The notes below the pieces were generated by a model. The model searched no databases. It was not told the origin of the DNA and was given only the letters and a program-made list of their open reading frames with translations. The position numbers and the translations under genes are program-made. Shown here one piece after another: positions 7,925-17,737 of a DNA stretch of 64,000 nt. The DNA is from Filimonas effusa (lineage in GTDB: Bacteria > Bacteroidota > Bacteroidia > Chitinophagales > Chitinophagaceae): NCBI RefSeq assembly GCF_004118675.1, contig NZ_SDHZ01000001.1, forward strand, positions 62,001-126,000. Reading direction: 5' to 3'. The first letter of the stretch is position 1; each line of letters opens with the position of its first letter.

Positions 7925-8872
7925 ATGAGTATACAATGGAAAGGCGTGTTTCCAGCAGTGACCACCAAGTTTACCCCCGATGGCAAAATTGATCTCGAAG
8001 GCTTTAGCAAAAATATCCGGGCACAGGTCGATGCAGGAGTGAATGGCATTGTATTAGGCGGTAGTTTAGGTGAAGCGAGCGTATTATCTGTAGCAGAAAA
8101 AGAAACCCTGGTAAAAACAACTATTGAAGTAACCGGGAACAAGATCCCCGTAGTATTGAACATCGCGGAAAGTATTACAGCCGAAGCCATCAGTCTGGCT
8201 GAAGCTGCTTCTCAATGGGGGGCAAAAGGATTGATGCTCCTGCCGCCCATGCGTTATAAAGCAGATGAAAGGGAAACTGTGGTATTCTTTAAATCTATAG
8301 CAGCGTCGACCGACCTGCCTATCATGATCTATAATAATCCTGTCGACTATAAAATTGAAGTTACCCTCGATATGTTCGAAGAACTGATCGGGATGAAAAA
8401 TATCCAGGCGGTGAAAGAATCTACGAGAGACGTTACAAACGTTACCCGTATTAAAAACCGTTTTGGAGACAGAATCAAGATACTATGTGGTGTCGATACC
8501 ATTTCCATGGAAGAATTGTTACTGGGCGCCGATGGCTGGGTAGCAGGACTGGTATGTGCTTTCCCGCGCGAAACAGTTGCCATCTACAGGCTGGTAAAAG
8601 CAGGTCTTATCGAAGAGGCTACTGCAATCTACCGCTGGTTTATGCCGCTGCTGGAACTCGACATTCATCCTAAACTGGTGCAGTATATTAAACTGGCCGA
8701 AGCGCAGGCTGGCATGGGCTCCGAACATGTGCGCGCACCACGTTTAACTTTAATAGGAGAAGAACGCACACGCATTCTTAATATCATTGATACTGCATTG
8801 GCAAACAGACCTGAATTGCCGGACTATTTATCCCTTCCCTTAGAGAAGAAGGCAGCTTTGACAGCAATTTAA
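7925..8872 (+). CDS. DapA-family lyase, likely pyrroline-4-hydroxy-2-carboxylate deaminase
   Basis: This 315-residue TIM-barrel enzyme of the dihydrodipicolinate synthase/N-acetylneuraminate lyase family has the catalytic tyrosine Y136 in MIYNNP, the Schiff-base lysine K164 in QAVKES and the substrate loop GGSLGEA near residue 48. In hydroxyproline catabolism a DapA-like enzyme converts 1-pyrroline-4-hydroxy-2-carboxylate to 2-oxoglutarate semialdehyde plus ammonia. The three other pathway enzymes follow directly, which is the reason for choosing this activity over other family members such as keto-sugar acid dehydratases. The start follows the promoter box. Confidence 0.85.
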   Translation: MSIQWKGVFPAVTTKFTPDGKIDLEGFSKNIRAQVDAGVNGIVLGGSLGEASVLSVAEKETLVKTTIEVTGNKIPVVLNIAESITAEAISLAEAASQWGAKGLMLLPPMRYKADERETVVFFKSIAASTDLPIMIYNNPVDYKIEVTLDMFEELIGMKNIQAVKESTRDVTNVTRIKNRFGDRIKILCGVDTISMEELLLGADGWVAGLVCAFPRETVAIYRLVKAGLIEEATAIYRWFMPLLELDIHPKLVQYIKLAEAQAGMGSEHVRAPRLTLIGEERTRILNIIDTALANRPELPDYLSLPLEKKAALTAI

Positions 8873-8898
8873 TATAACTTCAGACAAAAGGCGGTAGT

Positions 8899-10377
8899 AT
8901 GGTAACAACAATGAACGAAGAGATGACAGCAGTAGATTCGGTAATGAAACAGGCACAGCAGGCTTACGATGTCTACGGCGCATTGAGTGGTGCCGAAAAG
9001 GCTGCGTTTCTCGATGCCATAGCAGCAGCAATAGAGGCCAGGCGCGAAGCGCTGGTAACTATTGCGGGCAAAGAAACGAACTTGCCGCCGGCCCGCCTTA
9101 ACGGCGAGCTGTCGCGCACTACCGGGCAACTGAAATTGTTCGGCCAGCTTCTCAGGGAAGGCAGCTGGGTGGAGGCTGCGATAGATACCGCCAACGCTAC
9201 CCGCACTCCCGCAAGGCCCGATATCCGCAAAATGCTGGTGCCATTAGGACCTGTCGTGGTATTCGGTGCCAGCAACTTCCCCTTTGCATTCTCTACTGCC
9301 GGCGGCGATACGGCCAGCGCACTGGCGGCAGGCTGCCCTGTAATACTGAAAGCTCATAGCGCACACGCCGCAACATCGGCAATGGTATTCGAAGCAATCA
9401 CCGAAGCTATTGAAACAACAGGTGTACCAGAATTTACCGTTCAGCATGTGATGGGCAGAGGTAATACTGTTGGTAAAGCATTGGTACAACACCCGCTTAC
9501 AACTGCAGTAGGCTTCACCGGATCTTTCAGCGGAGGTAAGGCATTGTGTAACTATTCTAATGAAAGAGAAAAACCAGTCCCCGTTTTTGCCGAGATGAGC
9601 AGCATCAACCCGGTTGTATTTTTTCCGGATACGCTGGAAAAAAATACAGCTGAGCTGGCTAAGCAATATGCCGCTTCCATCACATTGGGTATGGGCCAGT
9701 TTTGTACCAACCCCGGGTTGTTGCTGGCTATAGAGAGCGATGCACTCGAGCAGTTCATTCATTTGCTGGGCGCTGAAATTGCTGCAGTTGCGCCTCAGAA
9801 GATGCTGCATAAAGGTATCTGTGAATCATATAACGAGTTGCGTGAGGGCATGCTGACGCAGCAGGGACTGGAAGTGGTTGCCACTGCAGCGCAGGATGCG
9901 CACGATATGGAAGCGCTGCCTACGTTAGCCCGGGTAAAGGCAGCAGATTTCCTGGCCAATCCACATTTTTCTGAAGAAGTATTCGGGCCTTTTTCGCTGG
10001 TGATTACCTGCCAGTCGCGTGAGCAACTGAAACAGGTGCTGGCGAAGCTGAAGGGACAGTTAACGACTACTGTGATGGCAACGCCGGCAGATCTTGCCGA
10101 ATATAAAGACGTGATAAAACTGCAGCAATCACTGGCTGGCAGAATCATGATCAACAATGTACCTACAGGTGTTGAAGTTTGTGCGGCTATGGTGCATGGC
10201 GGACCTTATCCGGCCACTACGGATGCGCGTTTCACTTCCGTTGGGTTGTCTTCTATTCAGCGTTGGGTTCGCCCGCTTTGTTTCCAGAATTTCCCGGATG
10301 AATTGTTACCTGATGAATTGAAACAAGATAACCCGCTATCTATCTGGCGTTTGGTAGATAATGAATGGAAACAATAA
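8899..10377 (+). CDS. 2-oxoglutarate semialdehyde dehydrogenase (aldehyde dehydrogenase family)
   Basis: This 492-residue NAD(P)+-dependent aldehyde dehydrogenase is of the type that oxidises alpha-ketoglutaric semialdehyde to 2-oxoglutarate. The catalytic cysteine is C269 in GMGQFCTNPG, the general-base glutamate lies in FAEMSSINP, and the cofactor region includes FGASNFPFAFSTAGGDTASA and VGFTGSFSGG. The sequence ends in a YPATTDARFTSVG block typical of this subgroup. It is the last step of hydroxyproline degradation, placed 26 bp after the deaminase gene. The subgroup assignment rests on motifs plus operon context. Confidence 0.87.
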   Translation: MVTTMNEEMTAVDSVMKQAQQAYDVYGALSGAEKAAFLDAIAAAIEARREALVTIAGKETNLPPARLNGELSRTTGQLKLFGQLLREGSWVEAAIDTANATRTPARPDIRKMLVPLGPVVVFGASNFPFAFSTAGGDTASALAAGCPVILKAHSAHAATSAMVFEAITEAIETTGVPEFTVQHVMGRGNTVGKALVQHPLTTAVGFTGSFSGGKALCNYSNEREKPVPVFAEMSSINPVVFFPDTLEKNTAELAKQYAASITLGMGQFCTNPGLLLAIESDALEQFIHLLGAEIAAVAPQKMLHKGICESYNELREGMLTQQGLEVVATAAQDAHDMEALPTLARVKAADFLANPHFSEEVFGPFSLVITCQSREQLKQVLAKLKGQLTTTVMATPADLAEYKDVIKLQQSLAGRIMINNVPTGVEVCAAMVHGGPYPATTDARFTSVGLSSIQRWVRPLCFQNFPDELLPDELKQDNPLSIWRLVDNEWKQ

Positions 10378-10386
10378 ATAAATGGC

Positions 10387-10416
10387 ATCGGGAGTTATTC
10401 AATGAAGACTCCCGAT
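10387..10416 (+). other. Intra-operon hairpin
   Basis: A perfect 9-bp inverted repeat, ATCGGGAGT/ACTCCCGAT, with a 12-nt loop follows the dehydrogenase stop by 9 bp. It has no T run, so it is more likely an mRNA stability or processing element than a terminator. The epimerase gene starts 123 bp further on. Confidence 0.5.
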
Positions 10417-10539
10417 AGTCATGTGGCTTTATGGGCTGGCGCAATTTTTTGTAGCCCGGGTTATAATGAGAAAAACGGGTTACATTGTTAGCTTCTGCTG
10501 CTTGTTAATGATTGAATGTACGCGCTAAAACTGCTGTGA

Positions 10540-11541
10540 ATGAAGAAAACTTTTTTTTGCATCGATGCACATACCTGTGGCAATCCTGTTCGCCTGGTTG
10601 CAGGCGGTGGTCCTGTATTAACGGGGGCGAACATGAGCGAAAAGCGCCAGCACTTTCTCAAAGAATACGACTGGATAAGAAAGGGGCTGATGTTCGAGCC
10701 CCGTGGTCATGATATGATGAGCGGTAGTATTCTTTATGCCCCTCATGATCCTTCCAACGATGTTGCAGTTTTATTTATTGAAACCAGTGGTTGCCTGCCT
10801 ATGTGCGGGCATGGTACCATTGGCACTATCACCATTGCAGTAGAAGAGGGCCTGGTAGTTCCTAAAACACCGGGTATTATTCGTATGGAGGCTCCTGCCG
10901 GCCTTGTGGAGATCTCTTATAAACAGGAAGCCGGAAAGGTGAAAAGCGTGAAGCTCACCAATGTAGCGGCTTATCTTGCTGCTACGGAACTGACTGTGGA
11001 ATGCCCGGGCCTCGGCGAACTGGTGTTCGATGTATCTTATGGAGGAAACTTTTATGCTATCGTTGATGTGCAGCCTCATTTTAAAGGACTGGAACACTAT
11101 GCCGCCGATCAGCTTATTGCATGGGCCAGGGAAATAAGGAAAAGGATCAACGAAAAGTATCAGTTTGTTCATCCGGATAACCCCACTATCAATGGTTGTT
11201 CTCATGTGTTATGGACAGGAGCTGTTTTAGATCCTGCTTCTACGGCCCGTAATGCTGTGTTCTATGGGGATAAGGCGATAGACCGTTCGCCCTGCGGTAC
11301 CGGTACTTCGGCAAGAATGGCGCAATGGTATGCAAAAGGCAAACTTAAAAAAGGCGATGTTTTTGTGCATGAAAGTATTATAGGTTCCAAATTCAACGGC
11401 ACCATAGAAGAAGAAACCAACGTAAACGGCGTTCCCGCCATTCGTCCCGGCATTGAAGGCTGGGCGAGAATTTATGGTTATAATACTATTACAATTGATC
11501 CGGAAGACGACCCGTACGCCTATGGATTCCAGGTTATTTAA
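10540..11541 (+). CDS. 4-hydroxyproline 2-epimerase (proline racemase family)
   Basis: This 333-residue protein has both active-site cysteines of the proline racemase fold: C89 in PMCGHGTIG and C252 in DRSPCGTGTSARMA. Presence of the second Cys means a racemase/epimerase rather than the dehydratase subgroup, which has Thr there. With its neighbours it is best called the epimerase that converts trans-4-hydroxy-L-proline to cis-4-hydroxy-D-proline, the first pathway step. The start MKKTFFCIDAHTCGNP gives the canonical N-terminus. The FAD-dependent dehydrogenase follows after 35 bp. Confidence 0.9.
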   Translation: MKKTFFCIDAHTCGNPVRLVAGGGPVLTGANMSEKRQHFLKEYDWIRKGLMFEPRGHDMMSGSILYAPHDPSNDVAVLFIETSGCLPMCGHGTIGTITIAVEEGLVVPKTPGIIRMEAPAGLVEISYKQEAGKVKSVKLTNVAAYLAATELTVECPGLGELVFDVSYGGNFYAIVDVQPHFKGLEHYAADQLIAWAREIRKRINEKYQFVHPDNPTINGCSHVLWTGAVLDPASTARNAVFYGDKAIDRSPCGTGTSARMAQWYAKGKLKKGDVFVHESIIGSKFNGTIEEETNVNGVPAIRPGIEGWARIYGYNTITIDPEDDPYAYGFQVI

Positions 11542-11576
11542 TAGGTATTAAAACACTCAACATAAATCTATAAAGA

Positions 11577-12821
11577 ATGAAGGCGATAATAATCGGAGGT
11601 GGCATCATTGGACTTAGTTCCGCCTGGTTCCTGAAAGCATCGGGCTGGGATGTTACAATCATCGATAAGGATGATTTTTCAGACAACTGTTCTTATGGTA
11701 ATGCTGGTTATGTATGTCCAAGCCATTTTGTTCCCATGGCGGCGCCGGGGATTATACAGCAGGGACTGAAATGGATGCTGAATGCCAGGAGTCCTTTTTA
11801 TGTAAAACCCCGTCTTGATTCCGGTTTGATAAACTGGGGGCTGAAATTCATGAAAAGCGCTACTGCCGCACATGTTGAAAAAAGTGCGGTTCCGTTAAGA
11901 GATATTGCTTTGCTTAGTAAATCGCTTTATGATTCCTGGGCGGCCGATCCTGAGTTTTCTTTTGCTTATGAAAGCAAGGGGCTGCTCGAAATGTTCCAGC
12001 TTCCCGAAAATGAAGCGCATGCACATCACACCGTAAAAGCGGCGGCTGAACTGGGTTTGGATGCGGCCGTTCTTTCTGCTGCGGAGGTGAGTGCCATGGA
12101 ACCGCAAACCAAACTAAATATCAGGGGAGCCATTCATTTCAGGTGTGATGCACATTTGCATCCGGGTAAACTTATGCGCCAGCTGAATGAAAGGTTACGG
12201 GCTGCTAATGTTCAGTTCATCAAAAATGAGGAGGTTACCGGATTTGAAAAACTGGGCAGCAGTATTAAAACTGTTGTTACTAAAAATAACCGTTACCAGG
12301 CAGACCTGGTTGTTCTTGCTGCCGGATCGTGGAGCAGGGGAGTGGCTTCGCACCTGCAGGTGAAAATACCGATGGTAGGCGGACGCGGTTACTCAGTAAC
12401 ACTGGAAGATGCGGCTTACCAACTTAATTATCCTGCTATTCTTACAGAGGGCAGAGTGGCTATAACACCATTGGATGATAATAAGATCCGCTTCGGAGGG
12501 ACTATGGAGATCACTTCACTTTCTGCTCCTCCCAATATGAACCGCGTAAAAGGAATCCTGGAATCGGTAAAACGTTTCCTGCCTGATTTCGATATTCCTT
12601 TCCCACAGGAAAAAGATGTCTGGTATGGTTACAGGCCTTGTTCAGCCGATGGCTTGCCTTATATAGGCCGCCTGAACAGCGCCAGGAACTGTATTGTGGC
12701 AACAGGGCATTCGATGCTTGGTTTAAGTCTTGGGCCTGCTACCGGAAAGCTGGTGAGTGAAATTGCAAACGAAGCTCCTGTTTCGATGAATATTACCGCT
12801 TTTACCCCGGAGCGTTTTTAA
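11577..12821 (+). CDS. FAD-dependent D-hydroxyproline dehydrogenase (DadA-like)
   Basis: This 414-residue flavoprotein of the D-amino acid dehydrogenase/glycine oxidase family has a Rossmann FAD motif, GGGIIGLSSAWFL, at its N-terminus, SYGNAGYVCPSHFVPMAAPG as in DadA-type proteins, and a C-terminal FAD contact TGHSMLGLSLGPATG. It is inferred to oxidise cis-4-hydroxy-D-proline to 1-pyrroline-4-hydroxy-2-carboxylate and pass electrons to the respiratory chain. A general D-amino acid dehydrogenase is the alternative, but the position between epimerase and peptidase in this operon favours hydroxyproline. Confidence 0.87.
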   Translation: MKAIIIGGGIIGLSSAWFLKASGWDVTIIDKDDFSDNCSYGNAGYVCPSHFVPMAAPGIIQQGLKWMLNARSPFYVKPRLDSGLINWGLKFMKSATAAHVEKSAVPLRDIALLSKSLYDSWAADPEFSFAYESKGLLEMFQLPENEAHAHHTVKAAAELGLDAAVLSAAEVSAMEPQTKLNIRGAIHFRCDAHLHPGKLMRQLNERLRAANVQFIKNEEVTGFEKLGSSIKTVVTKNNRYQADLVVLAAGSWSRGVASHLQVKIPMVGGRGYSVTLEDAAYQLNYPAILTEGRVAITPLDDNKIRFGGTMEITSLSAPPNMNRVKGILESVKRFLPDFDIPFPQEKDVWYGYRPCSADGLPYIGRLNSARNCIVATGHSMLGLSLGPATGKLVSEIANEAPVSMNITAFTPERF

Positions 12822-12872
12822 ATTGCTTTTGTACCGGAACGTTTATTTAAAGAATAAAAATAACAACTGCTT

Positions 12873-14972
12873 ATGCGTGTTGCGCTACTACTGGCTGCGG
12901 GTATTTTTGTTACCTGCCCTGGTCTTCATGCTCAATCTTCCTTAAAAGCCTGGCAGCCCGATGGTGCTGAAATTGCGAAACGTTATGCCGGGGCAAAATA
13001 CATGGACAGCGCGGTAAAGGTGGGCATACTGAACAGAACGGTACAGCCTAACTGGATAAAGGATGGGACCGCTTTCTGGTATAAGAAAAGCCTGAAAGAT
13101 TCCGCTGTGGAATATGTATATATCGATGCGGTAAAAGGCCGCCGCAAAACAATTACAAAAGAAGAAGCGGCTGCGTTGCCTTTCGATTCCGTGGCCGCTC
13201 CGCCGAGGAACAGGTGGAGAGGGCGTCGCAGTGCTTATGAGGAAGCGGCACCTGATAGTTCGTACAGCGCTTTTTTGCGTAATGGAAATTTATTTCTTAA
13301 AAAGATAAATGGAACGGAGGCGGATATTGCACTTACCAGCGATGGTTCCAACGAACAACCCTATGGCGCTTTTAGCTGGTCGCCTGACAGCCGTTACCTG
13401 GTGGCCTATCGTATCAAACCTGTAAAGGATTCGAGTGTGTACTATGTACTTACTTCTCAAACAGGTACCACCCGTGGGCAATTACGTTCACAAGAGTATA
13501 AACAACCGGGGGATCCGTTTACTTCTTACGAGATGTTCCTTTTTGAAGCCGCTACGCGCAAGCAAGTAAAAGTGAATACGGATATTATCGACTTTGGGTA
13601 TCCTTCGGCACTGCAATGGCGTGGCAATAAACATTTCCTGTTTGAACGTACAGACCGTGGCCACCAGCGTTTCAGGGTGATTGAAGTGAATGTGGAAACG
13701 GCCCGGACGCGAAATGTGATAGAAGAACAGACGCCCACTTTTATTTATGAGCAACGTATCGTTACCCGGTACCTGTATGATAACAATTCTATTTTATGGG
13801 TAAGTGAAAAAGACGGGTGGCGCCGTATGTATATGGTAGATGTGGTGACAGGCAGCTGCAAACCTGTTAACCAGGGACAATGGGTGGTGCGTGAAGTGGA
13901 TAGCGTGGATGAAAAGAAAAAAGAAATATGGTTTCGTGCCAGTGGTATGGATGCAACAGAAGATCCTTATCATATTCATTACTACCGTATAGGTATGGAT
14001 GGAAAGAACCTGTTATCATTAACGCCCGAAGATGGAACACACCAAATGAGTTTTTCGAAAGACAAAAGGTTTTATATCGATAACTGGTCGCGGGTAAATA
14101 CGGCTCCTGTAACGGTGTTGCGGCGTACAGCAGACGGTAAAAAGATCATGGACCTGGAGCAGGCGGATATCAGCGGGTTACTGGCTACCGGTTTACGTTT
14201 ACCGGAGATCTTTCATGCGAAAGGGAGAGATGGCGTTACTGATATCTGGGGTATCGTATGCCGTCCATCCAACTTCGACTCAACAGTGAAATATCCTGTT
14301 ATAGAAAATATCTATGCCGGTCCGCAGGACTCATTTGTACCCAAGAGCTTTATGGCTTACAGCGAAATGCAAAGTATGGCTGAACTGGGCTTTATTGTGG
14401 TGCAAATGGATGGCATGGGTACCGCCAATCGGTCAAAGGCTTTTCATGATATGTGCTGGCATAACCTTGCCGATGCGGGGTTTCCTGACCGTATTGCCTG
14501 GATAAAAGCGCTGGCCGCCAAATATCCTTACGTGGATGACAGCAGGGTGGGACTTTATGGTACATCTGCCGGCGGGCAAAATGCGATGGGCGGCCTGTTG
14601 TTTCATCCCGAATTCTATAGCGCTGCCGTAGCTGCCTGCGGTTGTCACGATAACCGTGTCGACAAGCAATGGTGGAACGAACAATGGATGGGATACCCTA
14701 TCGGCAAACATTACGAGGAGCAATCGAATGTTACGAATGCAGCAAAACTGAAAGGAAATTTGCTGCTCATTGTTGGTGAAGCCGATACCAATGTGCCGCC
14801 GGAATCTACCTATCGTGTAGCAGACGCGCTCATAAAGGCCAATAAAACGTTTGATTTCCTGCCTGTGCCTGGCATGGGGCATAGTGACGGCGGGCCTTAT
14901 GGAAGGGCTAAAAAAAGAGATTTCTTCGTCAAACATCTGCTGGGTGTTGATCCGCCGGACAGGAACAAGTAG
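12873..14972 (+). CDS. Secreted S9 family peptidase (dipeptidyl peptidase IV-like)
   Basis: This 699-residue protein has a signal peptide ending in GLHAQ, an N-terminal beta-propeller (DPPIV_N-like) and a C-terminal alpha/beta-hydrolase domain. The catalytic triad is S565 in GLYGTSAGGQ, D638 in GEADTNVPPE and H670 in GMGHSDGG. DPP4-type enzymes release Xaa-Pro or Xaa-Hyp dipeptides. Placed 51 bp after the last hydroxyproline gene and in the same direction, it probably liberates hydroxyproline-containing peptides (for example from collagen or plant extensins) in the periplasm. The substrate is inferred. Confidence 0.88.
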   Translation: MRVALLLAAGIFVTCPGLHAQSSLKAWQPDGAEIAKRYAGAKYMDSAVKVGILNRTVQPNWIKDGTAFWYKKSLKDSAVEYVYIDAVKGRRKTITKEEAAALPFDSVAAPPRNRWRGRRSAYEEAAPDSSYSAFLRNGNLFLKKINGTEADIALTSDGSNEQPYGAFSWSPDSRYLVAYRIKPVKDSSVYYVLTSQTGTTRGQLRSQEYKQPGDPFTSYEMFLFEAATRKQVKVNTDIIDFGYPSALQWRGNKHFLFERTDRGHQRFRVIEVNVETARTRNVIEEQTPTFIYEQRIVTRYLYDNNSILWVSEKDGWRRMYMVDVVTGSCKPVNQGQWVVREVDSVDEKKKEIWFRASGMDATEDPYHIHYYRIGMDGKNLLSLTPEDGTHQMSFSKDKRFYIDNWSRVNTAPVTVLRRTADGKKIMDLEQADISGLLATGLRLPEIFHAKGRDGVTDIWGIVCRPSNFDSTVKYPVIENIYAGPQDSFVPKSFMAYSEMQSMAELGFIVVQMDGMGTANRSKAFHDMCWHNLADAGFPDRIAWIKALAAKYPYVDDSRVGLYGTSAGGQNAMGGLLFHPEFYSAAVAACGCHDNRVDKQWWNEQWMGYPIGKHYEEQSNVTNAAKLKGNLLLIVGEADTNVPPESTYRVADALIKANKTFDFLPVPGMGHSDGGPYGRAKKRDFFVKHLLGVDPPDRNK

Positions 14973-15065
14973 GGCGTTTAGGCTCCCTCCTAAGCCAGCA
15001 CAGGACAGCAATGAACAATATGAACAAATGATAGTTATATCTGTAATTGAAGTAATTTTACTCCG

Positions 15066-17303
15066 GTGCAGATAACAACAGATTATACCAGGGAATTCAG
15101 GAAGTTTATCAACGGACAGTATTTGTACACAGGAGTGCGATTAACTGCTGGTGTTGTTATTCCCGCCTTCGTTTTATATCATTTTGATCTGTTATCGGTT
15201 TGTATGGCGCTGCCGCTGGGCGCCCTGTGTGTGGGCCTTACCGATGCCCCCGGACCTCCCCATCACCGTAAGAATGGGTTGATAGCAAGTATTCTGATCA
15301 ATTTTGTCGTGGCGGTGATCACCGGGTACAGCAGGGAATTTCCCTGGCTGATAGGCTTTGAGATCATCGTTTTCGGACTCTTCTTCACGCTTATAGGTAT
15401 CTATGGCAACCGTATCAGCAGTATTGGCTTGATCGCGTTGCTGGTGTTCATCTTTAATATCGACTCGCATCTTGAAGATCATTCCATCTGGAACGATGCA
15501 TTGCTTTTCACCGCCGGCGGGGTATGGTATGCACTGCTAAGCCTGCTGTTGTATAGCCTTCGCCCTTTCAGGTTGATCCAGCAGTTGATGGGGGAGTGTT
15601 TAATAGATACTGCCGCCTACCTGCGTATAAAAGCTGCCTTCTACAGGAAAAAGCCCGATTTCAATGAACTGAATGCCGATCTGATGCGTTACCAGGTCCT
15701 TATTCAGCAGCATCATGCCGACCTGCGGGAAATGCTTTTCAAAACACGCATCATCGTTAATGAATCCACTGCCAAAAGCAGGGTGCTCATGATGATGTTT
15801 ATGGATAGTATCGACCTGTTGGAAAGGGTGATGACCTCACAACAGGACTATAAAGAATTACATAGAGAGTTCGATGATAATGGTATTCTCGACAAGTATG
15901 CAGAAATGATTCTGGCTTTGGGCGATGAGTTGTATGAAATAGGGCTGGCCGTTCAAAGTGGCTTTCCTTCAAAGCCCCGGGTCGATATTTCCGAAATGCT
16001 TACACAAACTGTTGACGCTTTTGCCGAACTGCGCAGGCAACACCTCGCTCCGGATACAATAGAAGGGTTGATTAAGTTGCGCCAGATCTTATATAGCATC
16101 CAGGACATCACAGAACGCATCAAAAGACTGCACAGCGCTACCACCTACGATAAAAAACTGGCGAGGCAATATAAACAGCAGCGGGTCGATGCCAATGAAT
16201 TTATTACCCGTTCCGACCTTGATCCTAAATTGTTGCTCAACAACTTTAGCCTGAAATCGGCTAGTTTCAGGCATGCAGCGCGGGTAACGGTAGCATTGCT
16301 GGCAGGATATATTATCTCCCTGCTTTTCCCCTTAGGGCATGGCTACTGGATCCTGCTTACTATTATTACCATTGTAAAACCTGCTTATAGTATTTCCAGG
16401 CGCAGGAATGTACAGCGTTTGCTGGGTACCTTGCTGGGCGGCGTGCTGGGCGTTGTGGTGCTTAGTTTTATAAAGGAGCCTGCAGTATTGTTCTTCTTTA
16501 TGATCCTGTCAATGATCATTTCGTATAGTTTCCTGAAGCTGCAGTACCTGGTAAGTTCCGCTGCCATTACCATTTATGTGTTGCTGAGCTTTCATTTTAT
16601 GAGCCCCTCAGGATATACGGCTGTGTTAACCGACAGGGTAATTGATACTATCATAGGTTCGGCCGTGGCGTTTATCGTGTCGCAGTTTGTATGGCCCAGT
16701 TGGGAACATGAACAGGTGGGCAATCTTATGCTGGACGCATTAAAAGCAAACAGGGCTTATTTCGACACGGTAGCCGCCGCCTTTGTTGTACAGCAGCCCG
16801 ATTTCACTTCCTTAAAAACAGTACGTAAAGATGCCTTTGTGGCACTGGCGAATATGAGCGATAATTTGCAGCGTATGCTAAGTGAGCCCAAAGACAAGCG
16901 CCCTAAACTAAAGCATTACCACCAGTTTGTTGCTACCAGCCATATGCTTACTTCTCATATTGCGGCATTGTCCTATTATGCGCAACGCAACGCTTCGCAA
17001 TATGCTTCCGCCGATTTTCAACCGCTGATTCACCAGATTGATCTCCAGTTCCGCCAGTCTGTTGAAGTATTGCAACATAATACCTCCGTTGAAGTGTTGA
17101 ACTTATCTGCCAAACTTCCCATAACCAATAAGGTGCAGCAACTGTTGGAAACCCGCCGCAAGGAACTGAAAGCCGGCAACGACGATAGTATTGTAAGTAC
17201 CCGTAAAATATTGTCTGACATGAAAACGATCACCGATCAGTTTGAGTTGATCAGCACTATTACTGTCGATCAGGTTCGTATTACCCAGAAGATAGTCGCG
17301 TAA
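15066..17303 (+). CDS. FUSC family inner membrane protein (YccS/YhfK-like)
   Basis: This 745-residue protein starts at GTG. It has two blocks of membrane helices, at about residues 20-165 and 400-540, separated by a long soluble helical region and followed by a helical cytoplasmic tail. The second block contains the FUSC signature region (HGYWILLTIITIVKPAYSI, then RRNVQRLLGTLLGGVLG). Relatives include aromatic acid exporters (AaeB) and YccS; the transported substrate is unknown here. The AT-rich upstream sequence has TAATTTTA, a near match to a -7 box, very close to the start. Confidence 0.85.
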   Translation: MQITTDYTREFRKFINGQYLYTGVRLTAGVVIPAFVLYHFDLLSVCMALPLGALCVGLTDAPGPPHHRKNGLIASILINFVVAVITGYSREFPWLIGFEIIVFGLFFTLIGIYGNRISSIGLIALLVFIFNIDSHLEDHSIWNDALLFTAGGVWYALLSLLLYSLRPFRLIQQLMGECLIDTAAYLRIKAAFYRKKPDFNELNADLMRYQVLIQQHHADLREMLFKTRIIVNESTAKSRVLMMMFMDSIDLLERVMTSQQDYKELHREFDDNGILDKYAEMILALGDELYEIGLAVQSGFPSKPRVDISEMLTQTVDAFAELRRQHLAPDTIEGLIKLRQILYSIQDITERIKRLHSATTYDKKLARQYKQQRVDANEFITRSDLDPKLLLNNFSLKSASFRHAARVTVALLAGYIISLLFPLGHGYWILLTIITIVKPAYSISRRRNVQRLLGTLLGGVLGVVVLSFIKEPAVLFFFMILSMIISYSFLKLQYLVSSAAITIYVLLSFHFMSPSGYTAVLTDRVIDTIIGSAVAFIVSQFVWPSWEHEQVGNLMLDALKANRAYFDTVAAAFVVQQPDFTSLKTVRKDAFVALANMSDNLQRMLSEPKDKRPKLKHYHQFVATSHMLTSHIAALSYYAQRNASQYASADFQPLIHQIDLQFRQSVEVLQHNTSVEVLNLSAKLPITNKVQQLLETRRKELKAGNDDSIVSTRKILSDMKTITDQFELISTITVDQVRITQKIVA

Positions 17304-17337
17304 ATAACAATCATAATTCTGCCCTTTACTCATTGTC

Positions 17338-17359
17338 CGGGTGCTGTTACCCGTTTTTT
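17338..17359. terminator. Small hairpin terminator between convergent genes
   Basis: CGGGT/ACCCG with a 6-nt loop is followed by TTTTTT. It would terminate the FUSC transcript and slightly overlaps the end of the convergent DUF2304 gene. Confidence 0.5.
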
Positions 17360-17727
17360 GCGCTTCCTTCCTCGTCTTCAACCGGCAGCTTCTCCTTGGA
17401 CAGTTCTTCTTTCAGTAACGCAATCTCCTGCGTAAGCCGCGTCATATTCTTTTGAAGCTTTGAATTAACGATCGATAAATGTAACAGGTATATAAGTATA
17501 ATAAAGATCATGACCGTGAACACCAGGTTGGGAGCTTCATATACTCCAAATAACCGGGCCATAACCTCGAGGCCGTCACGCCAGAACGAAAACAGCGTAA
17601 GTAAAGCCGTACATACCAGCCATACAATGGCATACTCTTCACGCAGCTTGCCTTTTACAATAAGATAGGAAATATAAAAAAGGAATAGCAGGTTTATAGC
17701 TATCGTAATAAGCTGTATTCTTACCAT
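17347..17727 (-). CDS. DUF2304 membrane protein
   Basis: This 126-residue protein starts at the ATG at 17725-17727 and matches the DUF2304 pattern: an N-terminal membrane helix, a KLREEYAIVWLV motif, two further hydrophobic segments (EAPNLVFTVMIFIILIYLLH) and a charged coiled-coil tail. DUF2304 proteins commonly sit beside a GT2 glycosyltransferase, as here with a 10-bp gap. They are thought to work with that enzyme on a lipid-linked sugar, though the role is not established. Confidence 0.85.
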   Translation of the reverse strand: MVRIQLITIAINLLFLFYISYLIVKGKLREEYAIVWLVCTALLTLFSFWRDGLEVMARLFGVYEAPNLVFTVMIFIILIYLLHLSIVNSKLQKNMTRLTQEIALLKEELSKEKLPVEDEEGSAKNG

Positions 17728-17737
17728 TTTATTTTTT

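Noticed and set aside
9244-9810. Minus-strand open frame of 188 codons
   Set aside because: It is antisense to the semialdehyde dehydrogenase; Cys-rich arbitrary sequence with no start context.
14433-15011. Minus-strand open frame of 192 codons
   Set aside because: It is antisense to the catalytic domain of the S9 peptidase.
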